A DNA stretch of 64,000 bases, taken from assembly GCF_004137795.1 (NCBI RefSeq), contig NZ_NWTM01000004.1:124001-188000 (forward strand). The letters are read 5' to 3'. Made by a program: the position numbers and the translations under genes. Positions 47,563-56,672 of the stretch are shown here, piece by piece. The stretch comes from Pectobacterium zantedeschiae (GTDB lineage Bacteria; Pseudomonadota; Gammaproteobacteria; Enterobacterales; Enterobacteriaceae). The first letter of the stretch is position 1. Every line of letters begins with the position of its first letter. The notes beneath the pieces are model-generated. The model ran no database searches, was not told where the DNA came from, and saw only the letters and a program-made list of their open reading frames with translations.

Positions 47563-49464
47563 ATGAATATCAAGGTAGACGCAGTTGAACACAGGGATAT
47601 ACGGAAGATTTCAGATGATTTTCTCTCTGATTATTCAAATAAAAATGCGTTAAGGCGATTGATTCGCTGCTTTTTCGCGGAAGGAATTTTGAATAAATAT
47701 AACCTGATTTTTACTGAGGTTAATTACGGTCAGGCAACGTTTTCTTTGCGCGACAGCAATGGCGAATTGAAGTTTGATGATATTTATTCGGCCCCGGCAA
47801 ACACTTATATTAATAATGGAAATATTTATCACATTAATTCCAATGGTGTGTCTTTCCCCATTACTGATCACGAGCAGTTGATTGATTTACTCCGTGATAG
47901 TTTTGATTTTCATCCTGAAGACAGCGGTATTAATGGCCTGAAAAAAGATGTCGGCAATAGTATCCGTAACGATACGAACGCCCGGCGTTATCGGTGTCAA
48001 TGGCGTGCTGAGGTGGCTGATGCCATGCAGCAGGATGGACAGGAATATTTCACGCAGTGGCTGCGTCGGCAGCGAAGTATTCGCGACGCTGCGATGTTTC
48101 TCGATCAGTGGGGATCGCTGGAAGGGCATCCCTATTATCCAACCTGGAAATCCCGTCCGGGCTTGAGTGACGAAGACGTCCAACTGCTGTCGCCCGAATT
48201 CAATGCCCGTGTACCGCTGCGTATTACCGCACTGCGCCGCGATATGGCGTATGTGGAATGCATGCCGCACGTTGATGATTTTCATCAATGGTTTGCTCAG
48301 GCGTTTCCTGCGCTCTGGCAGGACTGGAAACAGCGCTTGAATCAACAAGGGCTGGATGAGACGCAGTGGCTGCCACTGCCAATTCACAGCTGGCATCTGG
48401 AAAACTGGGTGAAATCCCACTATGTGGATGAGATCGCCGAAGGGATTTTGCTCACCGACGGCCCCGATCTCATCACGCTGCCGGGTATGTCTTTCCGTAC
48501 CGTCTTGCCCGTTGAACCCCCTTCTTCCCCGTTTATCAAGTTGCCTGTCGCCATCTGGATGACCAGCGAAATGCGCAGCTTACAGGCAAAATCGATCCAT
48601 ATGGGGCCGCGTATTAGCACCATTATCGAAGCGATTCTGACGCAGGAAGGCGGATTTGAGCAGCGGCTGGAGTTTTTCCGCGAAGAGGCCGCATTCCACT
48701 ACAAACACGCGGTGCATCAGGATGACGCACTGGGCAAACACCTCTCCGTCGTCTTCCGTGATGCCCACGCCTATGAACGTTCTGACGGCTCGCTGCCCGT
48801 GACCGTCGCCACGCTGTTTACGGCGCTGCCTCACCGCGACCAACCGCTGTTCACCGAGTTGGTTACGCTGTCCGAGCTTGGCGCTGAAGCGTGGTTTCGT
48901 CAATACGTTCGCGCCGTTACCCGTCCTGTCATCGCCATCTATCTGCTGTACGGCATCGGGCTGGAAGCGCATCAGCAGAACAGCCAGATCCTCTTTTCAT
49001 CTGAAGGCGTCGCGCAGGGACTGTTAATCCGCGATTTCGGTGACGGGCGCACCTATGCGCCGCTACTGCGCCAGCGCGGCTATCACCTGCAACCTTACGT
49101 CTGGCCCGGCATTCTGCCCACGGTATTTGAAGGCGATATTGAACCCGTGCGGATGTTTGTCGTCGATGCCTGTTTTGTCAGCCACCTGCACGAACTGGCG
49201 CTGGCGCTTAGCGCGGAATATGGCTTTGCCGATGCTCGACTGTGGCAAGTGATGAAAGAGGAAACCGCAGCGGCGTTTGACGCCGTGAAGTCGCGCGTTG
49301 ATGGCGAGCTGTGGCAGACCGAACGCGACATGTTTTTGACCCAACCTTGGTATACGCGTTCGCTGCTGCGCATGCATATCCAGGAATATCGCGACTACCG
49401 GATTCAGCACGGCCTGAGCAATCCCTTCCTCACCGAAGAGGAAGAAATCCGCATCGGGTCGTGA
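47563..49464 (+). CDS. NRPS-independent siderophore (IucA/IucC) synthetase
   Basis: A 633-residue NIS synthetase, the only one in the cluster. Family motifs are present: GHPYYPTWKSRPGLS (ATP-binding region, ~200-214), LPIHSWHLENW, KLPVAIWMTSEMRSLQ, MGPRISTII, YGIGLEAHQQNSQILF and LIRDFGDGRTY. These enzymes adenylate a carboxylate such as citrate and couple it to an amine or alcohol. The subtype cannot be decided by eye. AGGAGTGGTT precedes the ATG at 47563. The first ~400 bp are AT-rich compared with the remainder of the gene. The receptor gene follows directly. Confidence 0.92.
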   Translation: MNIKVDAVEHRDIRKISDDFLSDYSNKNALRRLIRCFFAEGILNKYNLIFTEVNYGQATFSLRDSNGELKFDDIYSAPANTYINNGNIYHINSNGVSFPITDHEQLIDLLRDSFDFHPEDSGINGLKKDVGNSIRNDTNARRYRCQWRAEVADAMQQDGQEYFTQWLRRQRSIRDAAMFLDQWGSLEGHPYYPTWKSRPGLSDEDVQLLSPEFNARVPLRITALRRDMAYVECMPHVDDFHQWFAQAFPALWQDWKQRLNQQGLDETQWLPLPIHSWHLENWVKSHYVDEIAEGILLTDGPDLITLPGMSFRTVLPVEPPSSPFIKLPVAIWMTSEMRSLQAKSIHMGPRISTIIEAILTQEGGFEQRLEFFREEAAFHYKHAVHQDDALGKHLSVVFRDAHAYERSDGSLPVTVATLFTALPHRDQPLFTELVTLSELGAEAWFRQYVRAVTRPVIAIYLLYGIGLEAHQQNSQILFSSEGVAQGLLIRDFGDGRTYAPLLRQRGYHLQPYVWPGILPTVFEGDIEPVRMFVVDACFVSHLHELALALSAEYGFADARLWQVMKEETAAAFDAVKSRVDGELWQTERDMFLTQPWYTRSLLRMHIQEYRDYRIQHGLSNPFLTEEEEIRIGS

Positions 49465-49545
49465 TGTATGGCGATGCTCCTGCCTCACCGACTGAAAAAC
49501 GGGAGCATCTTTTCAATCCTCATTTTGAGATGGATAACTTTGTTG

Positions 49546-51741
49546 ATGAACGCCAGGAAGAACTTCACTCCACCTACCGGGAAAACGCGTTTTCCTATTC
49601 CCTCCGCGTTGGCCGTCGCCGTAACGGCGGCAATGGCCGTGCTAAGCGGCATCGCGATACCTGTGCAGGCTGAAACGGGCGAGCGCGATGATTCCACTAT
49701 TGTGGTTGAAGCCAAAGACGCCGAAGCTGCGCAGGGGCTGGTGGCAGGCGGTATGTCGGCACGTTCGTCCAGCACCGGATTGCTGGGCAAAAAGGATGTC
49801 ATGGATACGCCGTTTAACGTCAGCAACGTGACCTCATCGTTTATTGAAAACAAACAGGCACAAACGCTGGGACAGGTCGTTGCCCATGACGCCTCGGTGC
49901 GGGTGAGTAGTTCTCAGGGGGGCCTGCTGGATTCTTACTACATCCGCGGTTTTCCACTCAACGAAGGAAACCTGAGCGATATCGCCATGAACGGCGTTTA
50001 CGGTGTTGCCCCCAACTATCAACTGATGACCGACTACATTGAACGGGTGGAAGTACTGAAAGGGCCTTCGGCGCTGCTGTATGGGCTGTCGCCTAACAGC
50101 AGCGTGGGCGGCGTGATTAATGCCGTGACCAAGCGTCCGACCACCGTAGGCAATCTGACCCGCCTCACCACCAGCTGGCAGTCTGATTCCCAATTCACGC
50201 AGCATGCGGATATTTCTCGCGTCTATGCGCTGGAAAATAACAATCTGCTCGGCGTTCGTTTTAATGGCAACTATGGCTACGGCGACACGGTGTGGAACGG
50301 TAGCGACAAGCGCACACAGGTCGGCGCACTTGGGCTGGATTTTTCATCAGAACGTTTCCGCGCCACGTTGGATCTCATTACGCAGCACCTGAAAACCCGT
50401 GCACCGTCGCGACCTTATTCGTTTGCGGCGGGGGTGACTGTGCCCGACGCGCCGGATGGCAATAACAATATTTCCCAGCCGTGGGGCTTCTGGCACTCCA
50501 AAGATCAGTCGGTGCTGCTGCATACCGAATACGATCTGGCGGATAACGTCACCTGGTTTACCGATTTGGGTGGCTCCAGCGCACACGTAAGCCGACTGTC
50601 GGAGCAAGTGCCGCAGGTTACCAACAATAACGGCGATATTCGTTCCGGCGTAGGGAATTATCGCTTTACCACCAGCCGCTACACCTTGGCGACCGGTGTT
50701 CGTGCGGATGTGGAAACCGGATCGGTGACGCACAAGCTGTCGGCACAGACCAGCTACTATCGCGATCGTCAGGCCAGCGCCAGCAGGGCAGGAACGGCGA
50801 TTGATTCAAATATTTATAATCCGGTTTATGTTCCGGCACAGGATATTGCCGCGCCTTCTAGTACATACAAACGTTCCTCCACCGCGCTGTCGGGTATCGC
50901 GCTGGCGGATACGCTCGGCTTCTGGAACGACGTACTACAAGTTACAGGTGGTTTACGTTATCAGCAGATCAACTCGGATAACTTCTCCGCACCGGATGGT
51001 GGGGTGCGCTCTTCTTATGACAAGAGCGCAATCACCCCGATGCTCGGGGTGATTGTTAAACCCTGGCAGCGCGTCTCGCTCTATGCCAACTACATCGAGG
51101 GGCTGAGTAAAGGCGATGTCGCTCCTACCACGGCGAGCAATGCGGGGCAGGTACTCACGCCCTATAAGAGCAAACAGTATGAAGCTGGGGTGAAAGTGGA
51201 TGCGCTGGGGACGATCTCCACGCTGAGCGTTTTCCAGATCACCAAGCCAAGCGGCGCGCTGGTTAACGGCACGTTTGTTGACGCTAACGAGCAGCGCAAT
51301 CGGGGTATTGAGCTCGATGTGGTTGGCTCACCGCTGGAGGATCTGCGTTTAACCGGGGGGGTGATGCTGTTGGATGCCGAACTGACCAAAAGCGTGACGC
51401 CGGGGGCTCAGGGTAAGCGCGCGCCGGGCACGTCGCGTTTTCAGGCTAACGCTGGCGTGGAATATGACCTGCCGTTCCTGCGCGATCTGACGCTGAACGC
51501 CAACGTCACCCATAACGGGAAGCAGAACGTTAACACCATCAATACCCAGTCTATTCCTTCCTGGACCACCGTTGATTTCGGCGCGCGTTACAAGACGCGA
51601 ATCTATAACGCCCCTACCACGTTCCGTGCAGATGTACTTAACGCCTTTGACCGCAATTACTGGTCTGGCGTGACGTCGTTCAGCACGGTATCGCAAGGAA
51701 CGCCACGGACGCTGATGCTTTCCGTAGCGGTTGATTTTTAA
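49546..51741 (+). CDS. TonB-dependent ferric-siderophore receptor
   Basis: An outer-membrane receptor of 731 residues from ATG 49546 with a long signal peptide (hydrophobic ALAVAVTAAMAVLSGIAIP, cleavage after PVQA). An upstream in-frame ATG at 49468, 4 bp after the synthetase stop, would add 26 residues; neither has a strong ribosome binding site. The TonB box region (STIVVEAK), plug domain (GKKDVMDTPFNVSNVT; YIRGFPLNEGN; RVEVLKGPSALLYG) and a C-terminal beta-barrel ending in VAVDF (terminal Phe) are complete. It resembles ferrichrome/citrate-type siderophore receptors. It probably takes up the product of the surrounding cluster. Confidence 0.9.
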   Translation: MNARKNFTPPTGKTRFPIPSALAVAVTAAMAVLSGIAIPVQAETGERDDSTIVVEAKDAEAAQGLVAGGMSARSSSTGLLGKKDVMDTPFNVSNVTSSFIENKQAQTLGQVVAHDASVRVSSSQGGLLDSYYIRGFPLNEGNLSDIAMNGVYGVAPNYQLMTDYIERVEVLKGPSALLYGLSPNSSVGGVINAVTKRPTTVGNLTRLTTSWQSDSQFTQHADISRVYALENNNLLGVRFNGNYGYGDTVWNGSDKRTQVGALGLDFSSERFRATLDLITQHLKTRAPSRPYSFAAGVTVPDAPDGNNNISQPWGFWHSKDQSVLLHTEYDLADNVTWFTDLGGSSAHVSRLSEQVPQVTNNNGDIRSGVGNYRFTTSRYTLATGVRADVETGSVTHKLSAQTSYYRDRQASASRAGTAIDSNIYNPVYVPAQDIAAPSSTYKRSSTALSGIALADTLGFWNDVLQVTGGLRYQQINSDNFSAPDGGVRSSYDKSAITPMLGVIVKPWQRVSLYANYIEGLSKGDVAPTTASNAGQVLTPYKSKQYEAGVKVDALGTISTLSVFQITKPSGALVNGTFVDANEQRNRGIELDVVGSPLEDLRLTGGVMLLDAELTKSVTPGAQGKRAPGTSRFQANAGVEYDLPFLRDLTLNANVTHNGKQNVNTINTQSIPSWTTVDFGARYKTRIYNAPTTFRADVLNAFDRNYWSGVTSFSTVSQGTPRTLMLSVAVDF

Positions 51742-51782
51742 GGATATGAATTTTTCAGGAACTGAATGTTAAGGAGATAGCG

Positions 51783-53186
51783 ATGAGCAACCTGTTTAGC
51801 TTTGCCGCAGTGTCTTCCCCCGCTGTTACGCAGGCCCACTGGCCTGAGAGATTGACGCCTTATCTGGATAGTGAGATTGAGCAGTTTCTTTTCAACTCGC
51901 CGCAAAGGTTGTCATGGCTGGTTGAACAGTATGGGTCGCCGCTGAATATTGTCTGGCCGCACACCGTGGCTAACAATATTTCGGCATTGCGAACCGTGTT
52001 GCAGCGTCACGACGTGGACTGCCGCCTGTACTACGGCGCGAAGGTGAACAAATCGCCGGGGCTGGTACAGGCGGCCGTGAACGCGGGCGTCGGCGTGGAT
52101 GTTTCCAGTTTGCAGGAACTGAAAGATGCGCTACGTGCAGGTTGCGATGGTGCGCGCCTGTGCGCCACCGGTCCGGCAAAAACGCGGGAGTTTCTGACTG
52201 AACTGGTGCATCACCGTGCGCTTATCGTGCTGGATTCGCCTGAAGAGTTTGCTGAGGTGCTGGCGCTGGCGGCGTTGTTACGTGTGACGAAACCGGTACG
52301 GGTACTGCTGCGCTATCGCCCATCGTTCGCACAGGCCAGCCGTTTTGGCATGCTGGCTGCTGAGGTTATGCGCTGTCTGGAGATGTTGAGCACCAGACAG
52401 GATGTACTTCATCTTGAAGGCTTCCATTTCCATCTGGGCGGCTATGAGCCCGATACCCGTGTGGCCGCATTCGCTGAGCTGCTGCCATTACTGGAGCAGG
52501 CGCGGGCACGGGGTTTGGAGCCCGCCATTATTGATATCGGCGGTGGATTGCCGATTCAATATCTTTCGGCTTCTCGCTATCAGACGTATGTGGCGGAGCA
52601 GAATGAGGCAGATTACCGCCACGGTCAGGTGCCGACGTCGTTTTACCCGTATGGCGGCGAGCGCTCGGCAGCCGACTATCTTGAGGCATTCTTGTCAGCT
52701 TCTATCGGGCAGTATTGTGTGGCGGACATACTGAAACAGCACGACCTGATTCTGGCGATTGAACCGGGACGCAGTCTGGCCGACCAAAGTGCGATTACCG
52801 TGTTTCGCGTCACGCGAACGCGCCGCCAGCCGGATGGCAACCATGTCGTGTTTGTCGAAGGCAGCAGCTTCAGCGCGTGCGAGACCTGGTTTAACTCTGA
52901 GTTTTTGATTGATCCTCTGCATGTTTTTTCTGTCAAAAAAGACACACGTCCGACGCCGGGTAAAGCCTGGATCGCCGGACACAGCTGTCTGGACGACGAT
53001 GTCATTACGAACCGATTGATTCATTTTCAAACCGTGCCGCAGCCAGGCGATTTACTGATTTACGCGAATACGGCGGGATACCAGATGGACCTGCTGGAAA
53101 ACGCGTTTCATCGACATCCGCTGCCTGCGCGCCTGTGCGCTTTCAAAGGTAAGAAAGGTGAGCTGATTTTTTCCAGTGATAACTGA
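51783..53186 (+). CDS. PLP-dependent decarboxylase (fold III; SbnH/AcsE-like)
   Basis: A 467-residue alanine-racemase-fold decarboxylase. The PLP lysine is in CRLYYGAKVNKSPGLV (~residues 81-96); GFHFHLGGYEPD, IDIGGGLPI and AIEPGRSLADQ are the phosphate- and substrate-binding motifs; a late SCLDDDVI carries the conserved Cys-Asp-like pair. In siderophore clusters such enzymes decarboxylate diaminopropionate- or ornithine-containing intermediates (SbnH, AcsE, PvsE). AAGGAGATAGCG precedes the ATG. The substrate here is inferred only from neighbours. Confidence 0.88.
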   Translation: MSNLFSFAAVSSPAVTQAHWPERLTPYLDSEIEQFLFNSPQRLSWLVEQYGSPLNIVWPHTVANNISALRTVLQRHDVDCRLYYGAKVNKSPGLVQAAVNAGVGVDVSSLQELKDALRAGCDGARLCATGPAKTREFLTELVHHRALIVLDSPEEFAEVLALAALLRVTKPVRVLLRYRPSFAQASRFGMLAAEVMRCLEMLSTRQDVLHLEGFHFHLGGYEPDTRVAAFAELLPLLEQARARGLEPAIIDIGGGLPIQYLSASRYQTYVAEQNEADYRHGQVPTSFYPYGGERSAADYLEAFLSASIGQYCVADILKQHDLILAIEPGRSLADQSAITVFRVTRTRRQPDGNHVVFVEGSSFSACETWFNSEFLIDPLHVFSVKKDTRPTPGKAWIAGHSCLDDDVITNRLIHFQTVPQPGDLLIYANTAGYQMDLLENAFHRHPLPARLCAFKGKKGELIFSSDN

Positions 53187-53199
53187 ATGGAGCAGAACC

Positions 53200-54216
53200 A
53201 TGATCCTGAATAAAGTAACTGATTTAATTGGTAATACGCCCGTTATACAAATTCCCGTTCCCTATGGGGATGCGCGTTTGTTTTTAAAAGTGGAGAAGAA
53301 CAACCCCGGCGGCAGCATGAAGGATCGCATGGCGAGAAACATGATTGTCGCTGGACTGAAGTCAGGAAAAATACGTCCCGGCGGCACGATTGTCGAGTCG
53401 TCATCGGGTAATACCGGCATCGGGCTGGCGCTGGCGTCGATTGAATACGGTCTGCGCTTTATCGCCGTGGTCGATCATCATGCGGCACAGGACAAGATTG
53501 CCATCATGCGCGCGCTCGGTGCAGAAATTCGCTATGTCTCCGGCGACTACGGCGAAGACGAAGTGGCGGTGGTGGAGCGCCAGCGTATGGCGGCACAGCT
53601 CGCGGAGGAAATCCCCGGCGCGGTGTTTATGAACCAGTCGGATAACGCGGCGAATGCAGGCGGCTATGCCGATTTTGTCCGCGAGTTATTCAGCCAGATT
53701 GGCAAGATTGACGCGTTTGTCGGCTGCGTGGGTACGGGCGGATCGATGACTGGCATCTCACACGGCCTGAAAGTCCATAACCCGGATATTGTGACCATTG
53801 CTGTTGAGCCGGTTGGCTCTATCGTCTTCGGCCACCCCGGTAAACCTTACTATCAGTCCGGTACCGGTACGCCAGCAGGTGACACCGTGGGGCTGGTACT
53901 GGATTACAGCTGCATCGACTGTGGCGAACAGGTTTCAGATGCACAAGCGTTTGAAACGGCCCGTTATGTCGCACGACATTACGGGCTGCTGGTCGGCGGC
54001 TCAACGGGCGGGGTGATCTATAAAGCGCTGGAGCTGATCTATCAGGATCGTATCGGCGGTAACGTCGTACTGGCGATTGCCGACGGCGGTGAAAAATACC
54101 TGCACACGGTGTTTAACGAAGAGTGGCTGGCGGCGCGTAATCTCACGGATAGTGGCGTGTGGCACGATCTCGATCGCTGGCTGGGCAACGCGATTTCTCT
54201 GGAGCAGGCAAGCTAA
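53200..54216 (+). CDS. Cysteine-synthase-family enzyme, SbnA-like
   Basis: A 338-residue fold-II PLP enzyme. The PLP lysine is in NNPGGSMKDRMA (~residues 34-45), the phosphate loop GTGGSMTG near residue 188, and the substrate-binding ESSSGNTGIGLA near 68. The SMKDR variant (cysteine synthases usually have SVKDR or SIKDR) and the siderophore context point to SbnA, which joins O-phosphoserine and glutamate to an opine-like intermediate on the way to 2,3-diaminopropionate. It starts 13 bp after the decarboxylase (TGGAGCAGAACC) and is followed by an opine-dehydrogenase-type gene. A plain cysteine or cystathionine synthase is the alternative. Confidence 0.85.
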   Translation: MILNKVTDLIGNTPVIQIPVPYGDARLFLKVEKNNPGGSMKDRMARNMIVAGLKSGKIRPGGTIVESSSGNTGIGLALASIEYGLRFIAVVDHHAAQDKIAIMRALGAEIRYVSGDYGEDEVAVVERQRMAAQLAEEIPGAVFMNQSDNAANAGGYADFVRELFSQIGKIDAFVGCVGTGGSMTGISHGLKVHNPDIVTIAVEPVGSIVFGHPGKPYYQSGTGTPAGDTVGLVLDYSCIDCGEQVSDAQAFETARYVARHYGLLVGGSTGGVIYKALELIYQDRIGGNVVLAIADGGEKYLHTVFNEEWLAARNLTDSGVWHDLDRWLGNAISLEQAS

Positions 54217-54226
54217 GGAGTCAAGG

Positions 54227-55384
54227 ATGCGCGAAACGCTAAGCGGGCAGCCGCTTAACGTGGTGATTTGCGGGGCCGGTAAAACCGGCCATCTTGCCAC
54301 GGTACTGTTTAAACAACGGCCAGACGTCAAGGTGACACTACTGGGCAGTCATCCCCGACTGCCGGAAGACTATCAGCAGCACGGTAAACGGCTACACGCG
54401 TTGCTGCCGGATGGCGAAACGCTGACAGCCACCCCGGACTGCGTGACCTGCGACCCGGCGGAAGCCTGTCGTGATGCCGACGTTGTTATTATCACCGTTC
54501 CTGCCCACTTTCGTGCCGATCTTCTGACACGGATCGTTCCCCATTTGCCTATCGATAAGCCGGTCTACGTTGGTGCGATCCCCGGTTTTTGTGGCTTTGA
54601 CTGGCTGGCTGAGCGTGAGCTGGCTGCACGGCCGAATGCGGTGATCTGGGGCATGAAGGACGTCGCGCACATTGCGTTTGATTTAGTGTCAGGTCAGTCG
54701 ATCAAGATGGGCGGTGAAAAGGCCACGCTGTATGTCGCCACCCATCGGCGCGAAACCGCTGTGAGCCAGCAGGCGCTGATGGCGCTGTTGCAACGGCTCT
54801 ATTCTGCGCCCGTGGTGCTATTGCCGGACTATCTGGAGATCACGCTGACACCGGGTAACCCGATTATGCACAGTGCAGTAATTTATGGCCTGATCGGCCC
54901 CTACGGCCAGTGGCATGCGCGGCCCTTCTCGCAGCCGCTGTGTTGGTGGAACGACTGCCCTGAATTGGGGGCATATTATCTGGAACGTATGGATGAAGAG
55001 AATCAGCGGCTGTGTGCGGCACTGGAAACGCGGCTTGGCGTGCAGTTGGATTCGGTGCTGCCGCTCAAGCAGGAGATTATCGATGCCTATGGCGATCAGA
55101 TTGCCGATGCACACACGATGCTCTCCGTACTGCGTACCAATCAGGCCTACTACGGCATCGGTTTGCCACTGCGAAAGCATGATGCTGGCGGGTACGTATT
55201 TGATACCCAGCACCGGGTGTTTCAGGAGGATATCGCCTACGGCCTGAGTCTGTTAGTGACCCTTTCGGAGCATCTGGCGGTTAGCGTCCCTTACATTGAT
55301 GAAGTCTACCGGTGGTGTAGCGATTACATGGGAGCCTCCACGCAGGATCGTCCCGATTATTTTCCGCTACAGTGGCTGAAATGA
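54227..55384 (+). CDS. Opine/octopine dehydrogenase-family protein
   Basis: A 385-residue two-domain dehydrogenase. The N-terminal Rossmann motif is NVVICGAGKTGHLATVLF (~residues 9-26), and the C-terminal octopine-DH-like domain includes TPGNPIMHSAVIYGLIGPYG with the His commonly used in catalysis. The family joins an amino acid to a 2-keto acid reductively or does the reverse. It sits exactly where staphyloferrin B clusters have SbnB (an unrelated ornithine-cyclodeaminase fold), which splits the SbnA product into diaminopropionate and 2-oxoglutarate. I infer it may do that step, or else form a true opine. CTAAGGAGTCAAGG precedes the ATG. Confidence 0.82.
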   Translation: MRETLSGQPLNVVICGAGKTGHLATVLFKQRPDVKVTLLGSHPRLPEDYQQHGKRLHALLPDGETLTATPDCVTCDPAEACRDADVVIITVPAHFRADLLTRIVPHLPIDKPVYVGAIPGFCGFDWLAERELAARPNAVIWGMKDVAHIAFDLVSGQSIKMGGEKATLYVATHRRETAVSQQALMALLQRLYSAPVVLLPDYLEITLTPGNPIMHSAVIYGLIGPYGQWHARPFSQPLCWWNDCPELGAYYLERMDEENQRLCAALETRLGVQLDSVLPLKQEIIDAYGDQIADAHTMLSVLRTNQAYYGIGLPLRKHDAGGYVFDTQHRVFQEDIAYGLSLLVTLSEHLAVSVPYIDEVYRWCSDYMGASTQDRPDYFPLQWLK

Positions 55385-55421
55385 GACGGGGTGACGCCGT
55401 GAAAGCAGAAGGAACTGATGC

Positions 55422-56672
55422 ATGCGCTTAAGTGGGCAGGTCGCTTTCATCATCCACTTTATGTTTGTCGTACAGCTGGTGGCGATGGGGGCGATGGAGA
55501 TGAGCGGGCCGTTTTGGCCGCTGCATCTGGAAAGTATGTCGTCCGGTGCGGAACTGAGTATCGCGGGGATTGCGGTATACGTCGGGCCGATGCTGGGTAT
55601 TATGCTGACCAGCGCTTTCTGGGGCCGAATGGGCGATCGGTTGGGCAACAAAGCCATGATGATCCGCGCGCTGTTTGGGCTGGCGTTGACCCAGCTCGGG
55701 CTGGCGTGGGCCAATGACATCTGGACAATAGTCGCGCTGCGTTTTATTCAGGGGGCTTGTGCGGGGTATATTGCGCCCGCGCAGGCGTATGGCGTCGCGG
55801 TGGTCAGCCCGTTACAGCGCACGCGGCTGTTTGCCTGGCTTCAGGTCTCTACCAACGTGGGATCGCTGCTGGGCGCAATTGTCGGCGGGCTGATTCTCGA
55901 TTATCTGAACTTCTTCTGGATCAACCTGAGTGCCGCGATCCTGTGTGCTTTATGTGGCATGACCGTGGCGCTGTTCCTGCCGCATGTTGCCCCCGTGACT
56001 CCTGCTGTTTCGATCAAGGACACGCAGGAGAGCAACATACCCCGCAAACGGCTCTGGGCGCTGTCGCCGATTCCGGGCTTGCTGCTGATTTCTGGCCTGC
56101 TGCTGACTAGCCGGATGATTCCGCAAACGCCATTTTCCCTCTACATGGACGGTTTCTTTCAGGTGGATAAATGGATTATCGGTCTGTGCTATGGCTTGCA
56201 GGCAACGGGCGTGATTGTCTCCGCGTCGCTGTGGGCGCGCTATTTTGAAAACTTCTCACTGCCACAGACGCTGAGCCGTCTGTGTGTGGTCACGATGGCC
56301 TGTGCCATCGTGACATTGACTGCTGCCACAATGCTGAATATTGCGATTTTCATCCCGCTTTACTTCCTGTGGGGTGTGCTGCTAGGGGCAACCACGCCGG
56401 TTCTGATGGCGATGATTTCCCGTGCGGCGGGGGCGGGACAGCAGGGTTATATACTCGGCGTGGCGCAAAGCGTCAGCCAATTTGCCTCGATTCTAGGTAT
56501 TTCTTTGGGCGGGTTAGTTCTCTACACCCCCGGATTACGTTCGCTATTCTTCTGCGTTGGCGCCGCGTATCTGGTGACCTTCCTGGTTGCTCTGATGCTG
56601 CTACGACATCTGCGGATACAGGCGGAAAAACATGACTCTCTCTCGACGAAGGGAAATATCGAAAATGTTTAA
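55422..56672 (+). CDS. MFS transporter, probable siderophore exporter
   Basis: A 416-residue inner-membrane protein with about 12 hydrophobic segments and the MFS loop motif FWGRMGDRLGNKAMMI between helices 2 and 3. QGACAGYIAPAQAYGVAVV and the second-half GATTPVLMAMISRAAGAGQQGYILG are typical of drug/H+ antiporters. In NIS clusters such carriers (SbnD, YhcA/PvsC types) export the siderophore. It lies 37 bp after the dehydrogenase gene and overlaps the binding-protein gene by 8 bp. Confidence 0.9.
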   Translation: MRLSGQVAFIIHFMFVVQLVAMGAMEMSGPFWPLHLESMSSGAELSIAGIAVYVGPMLGIMLTSAFWGRMGDRLGNKAMMIRALFGLALTQLGLAWANDIWTIVALRFIQGACAGYIAPAQAYGVAVVSPLQRTRLFAWLQVSTNVGSLLGAIVGGLILDYLNFFWINLSAAILCALCGMTVALFLPHVAPVTPAVSIKDTQESNIPRKRLWALSPIPGLLLISGLLLTSRMIPQTPFSLYMDGFFQVDKWIIGLCYGLQATGVIVSASLWARYFENFSLPQTLSRLCVVTMACAIVTLTAATMLNIAIFIPLYFLWGVLLGATTPVLMAMISRAAGAGQQGYILGVAQSVSQFASILGISLGGLVLYTPGLRSLFFCVGAAYLVTFLVALMLLRHLRIQAEKHDSLSTKGNIENV

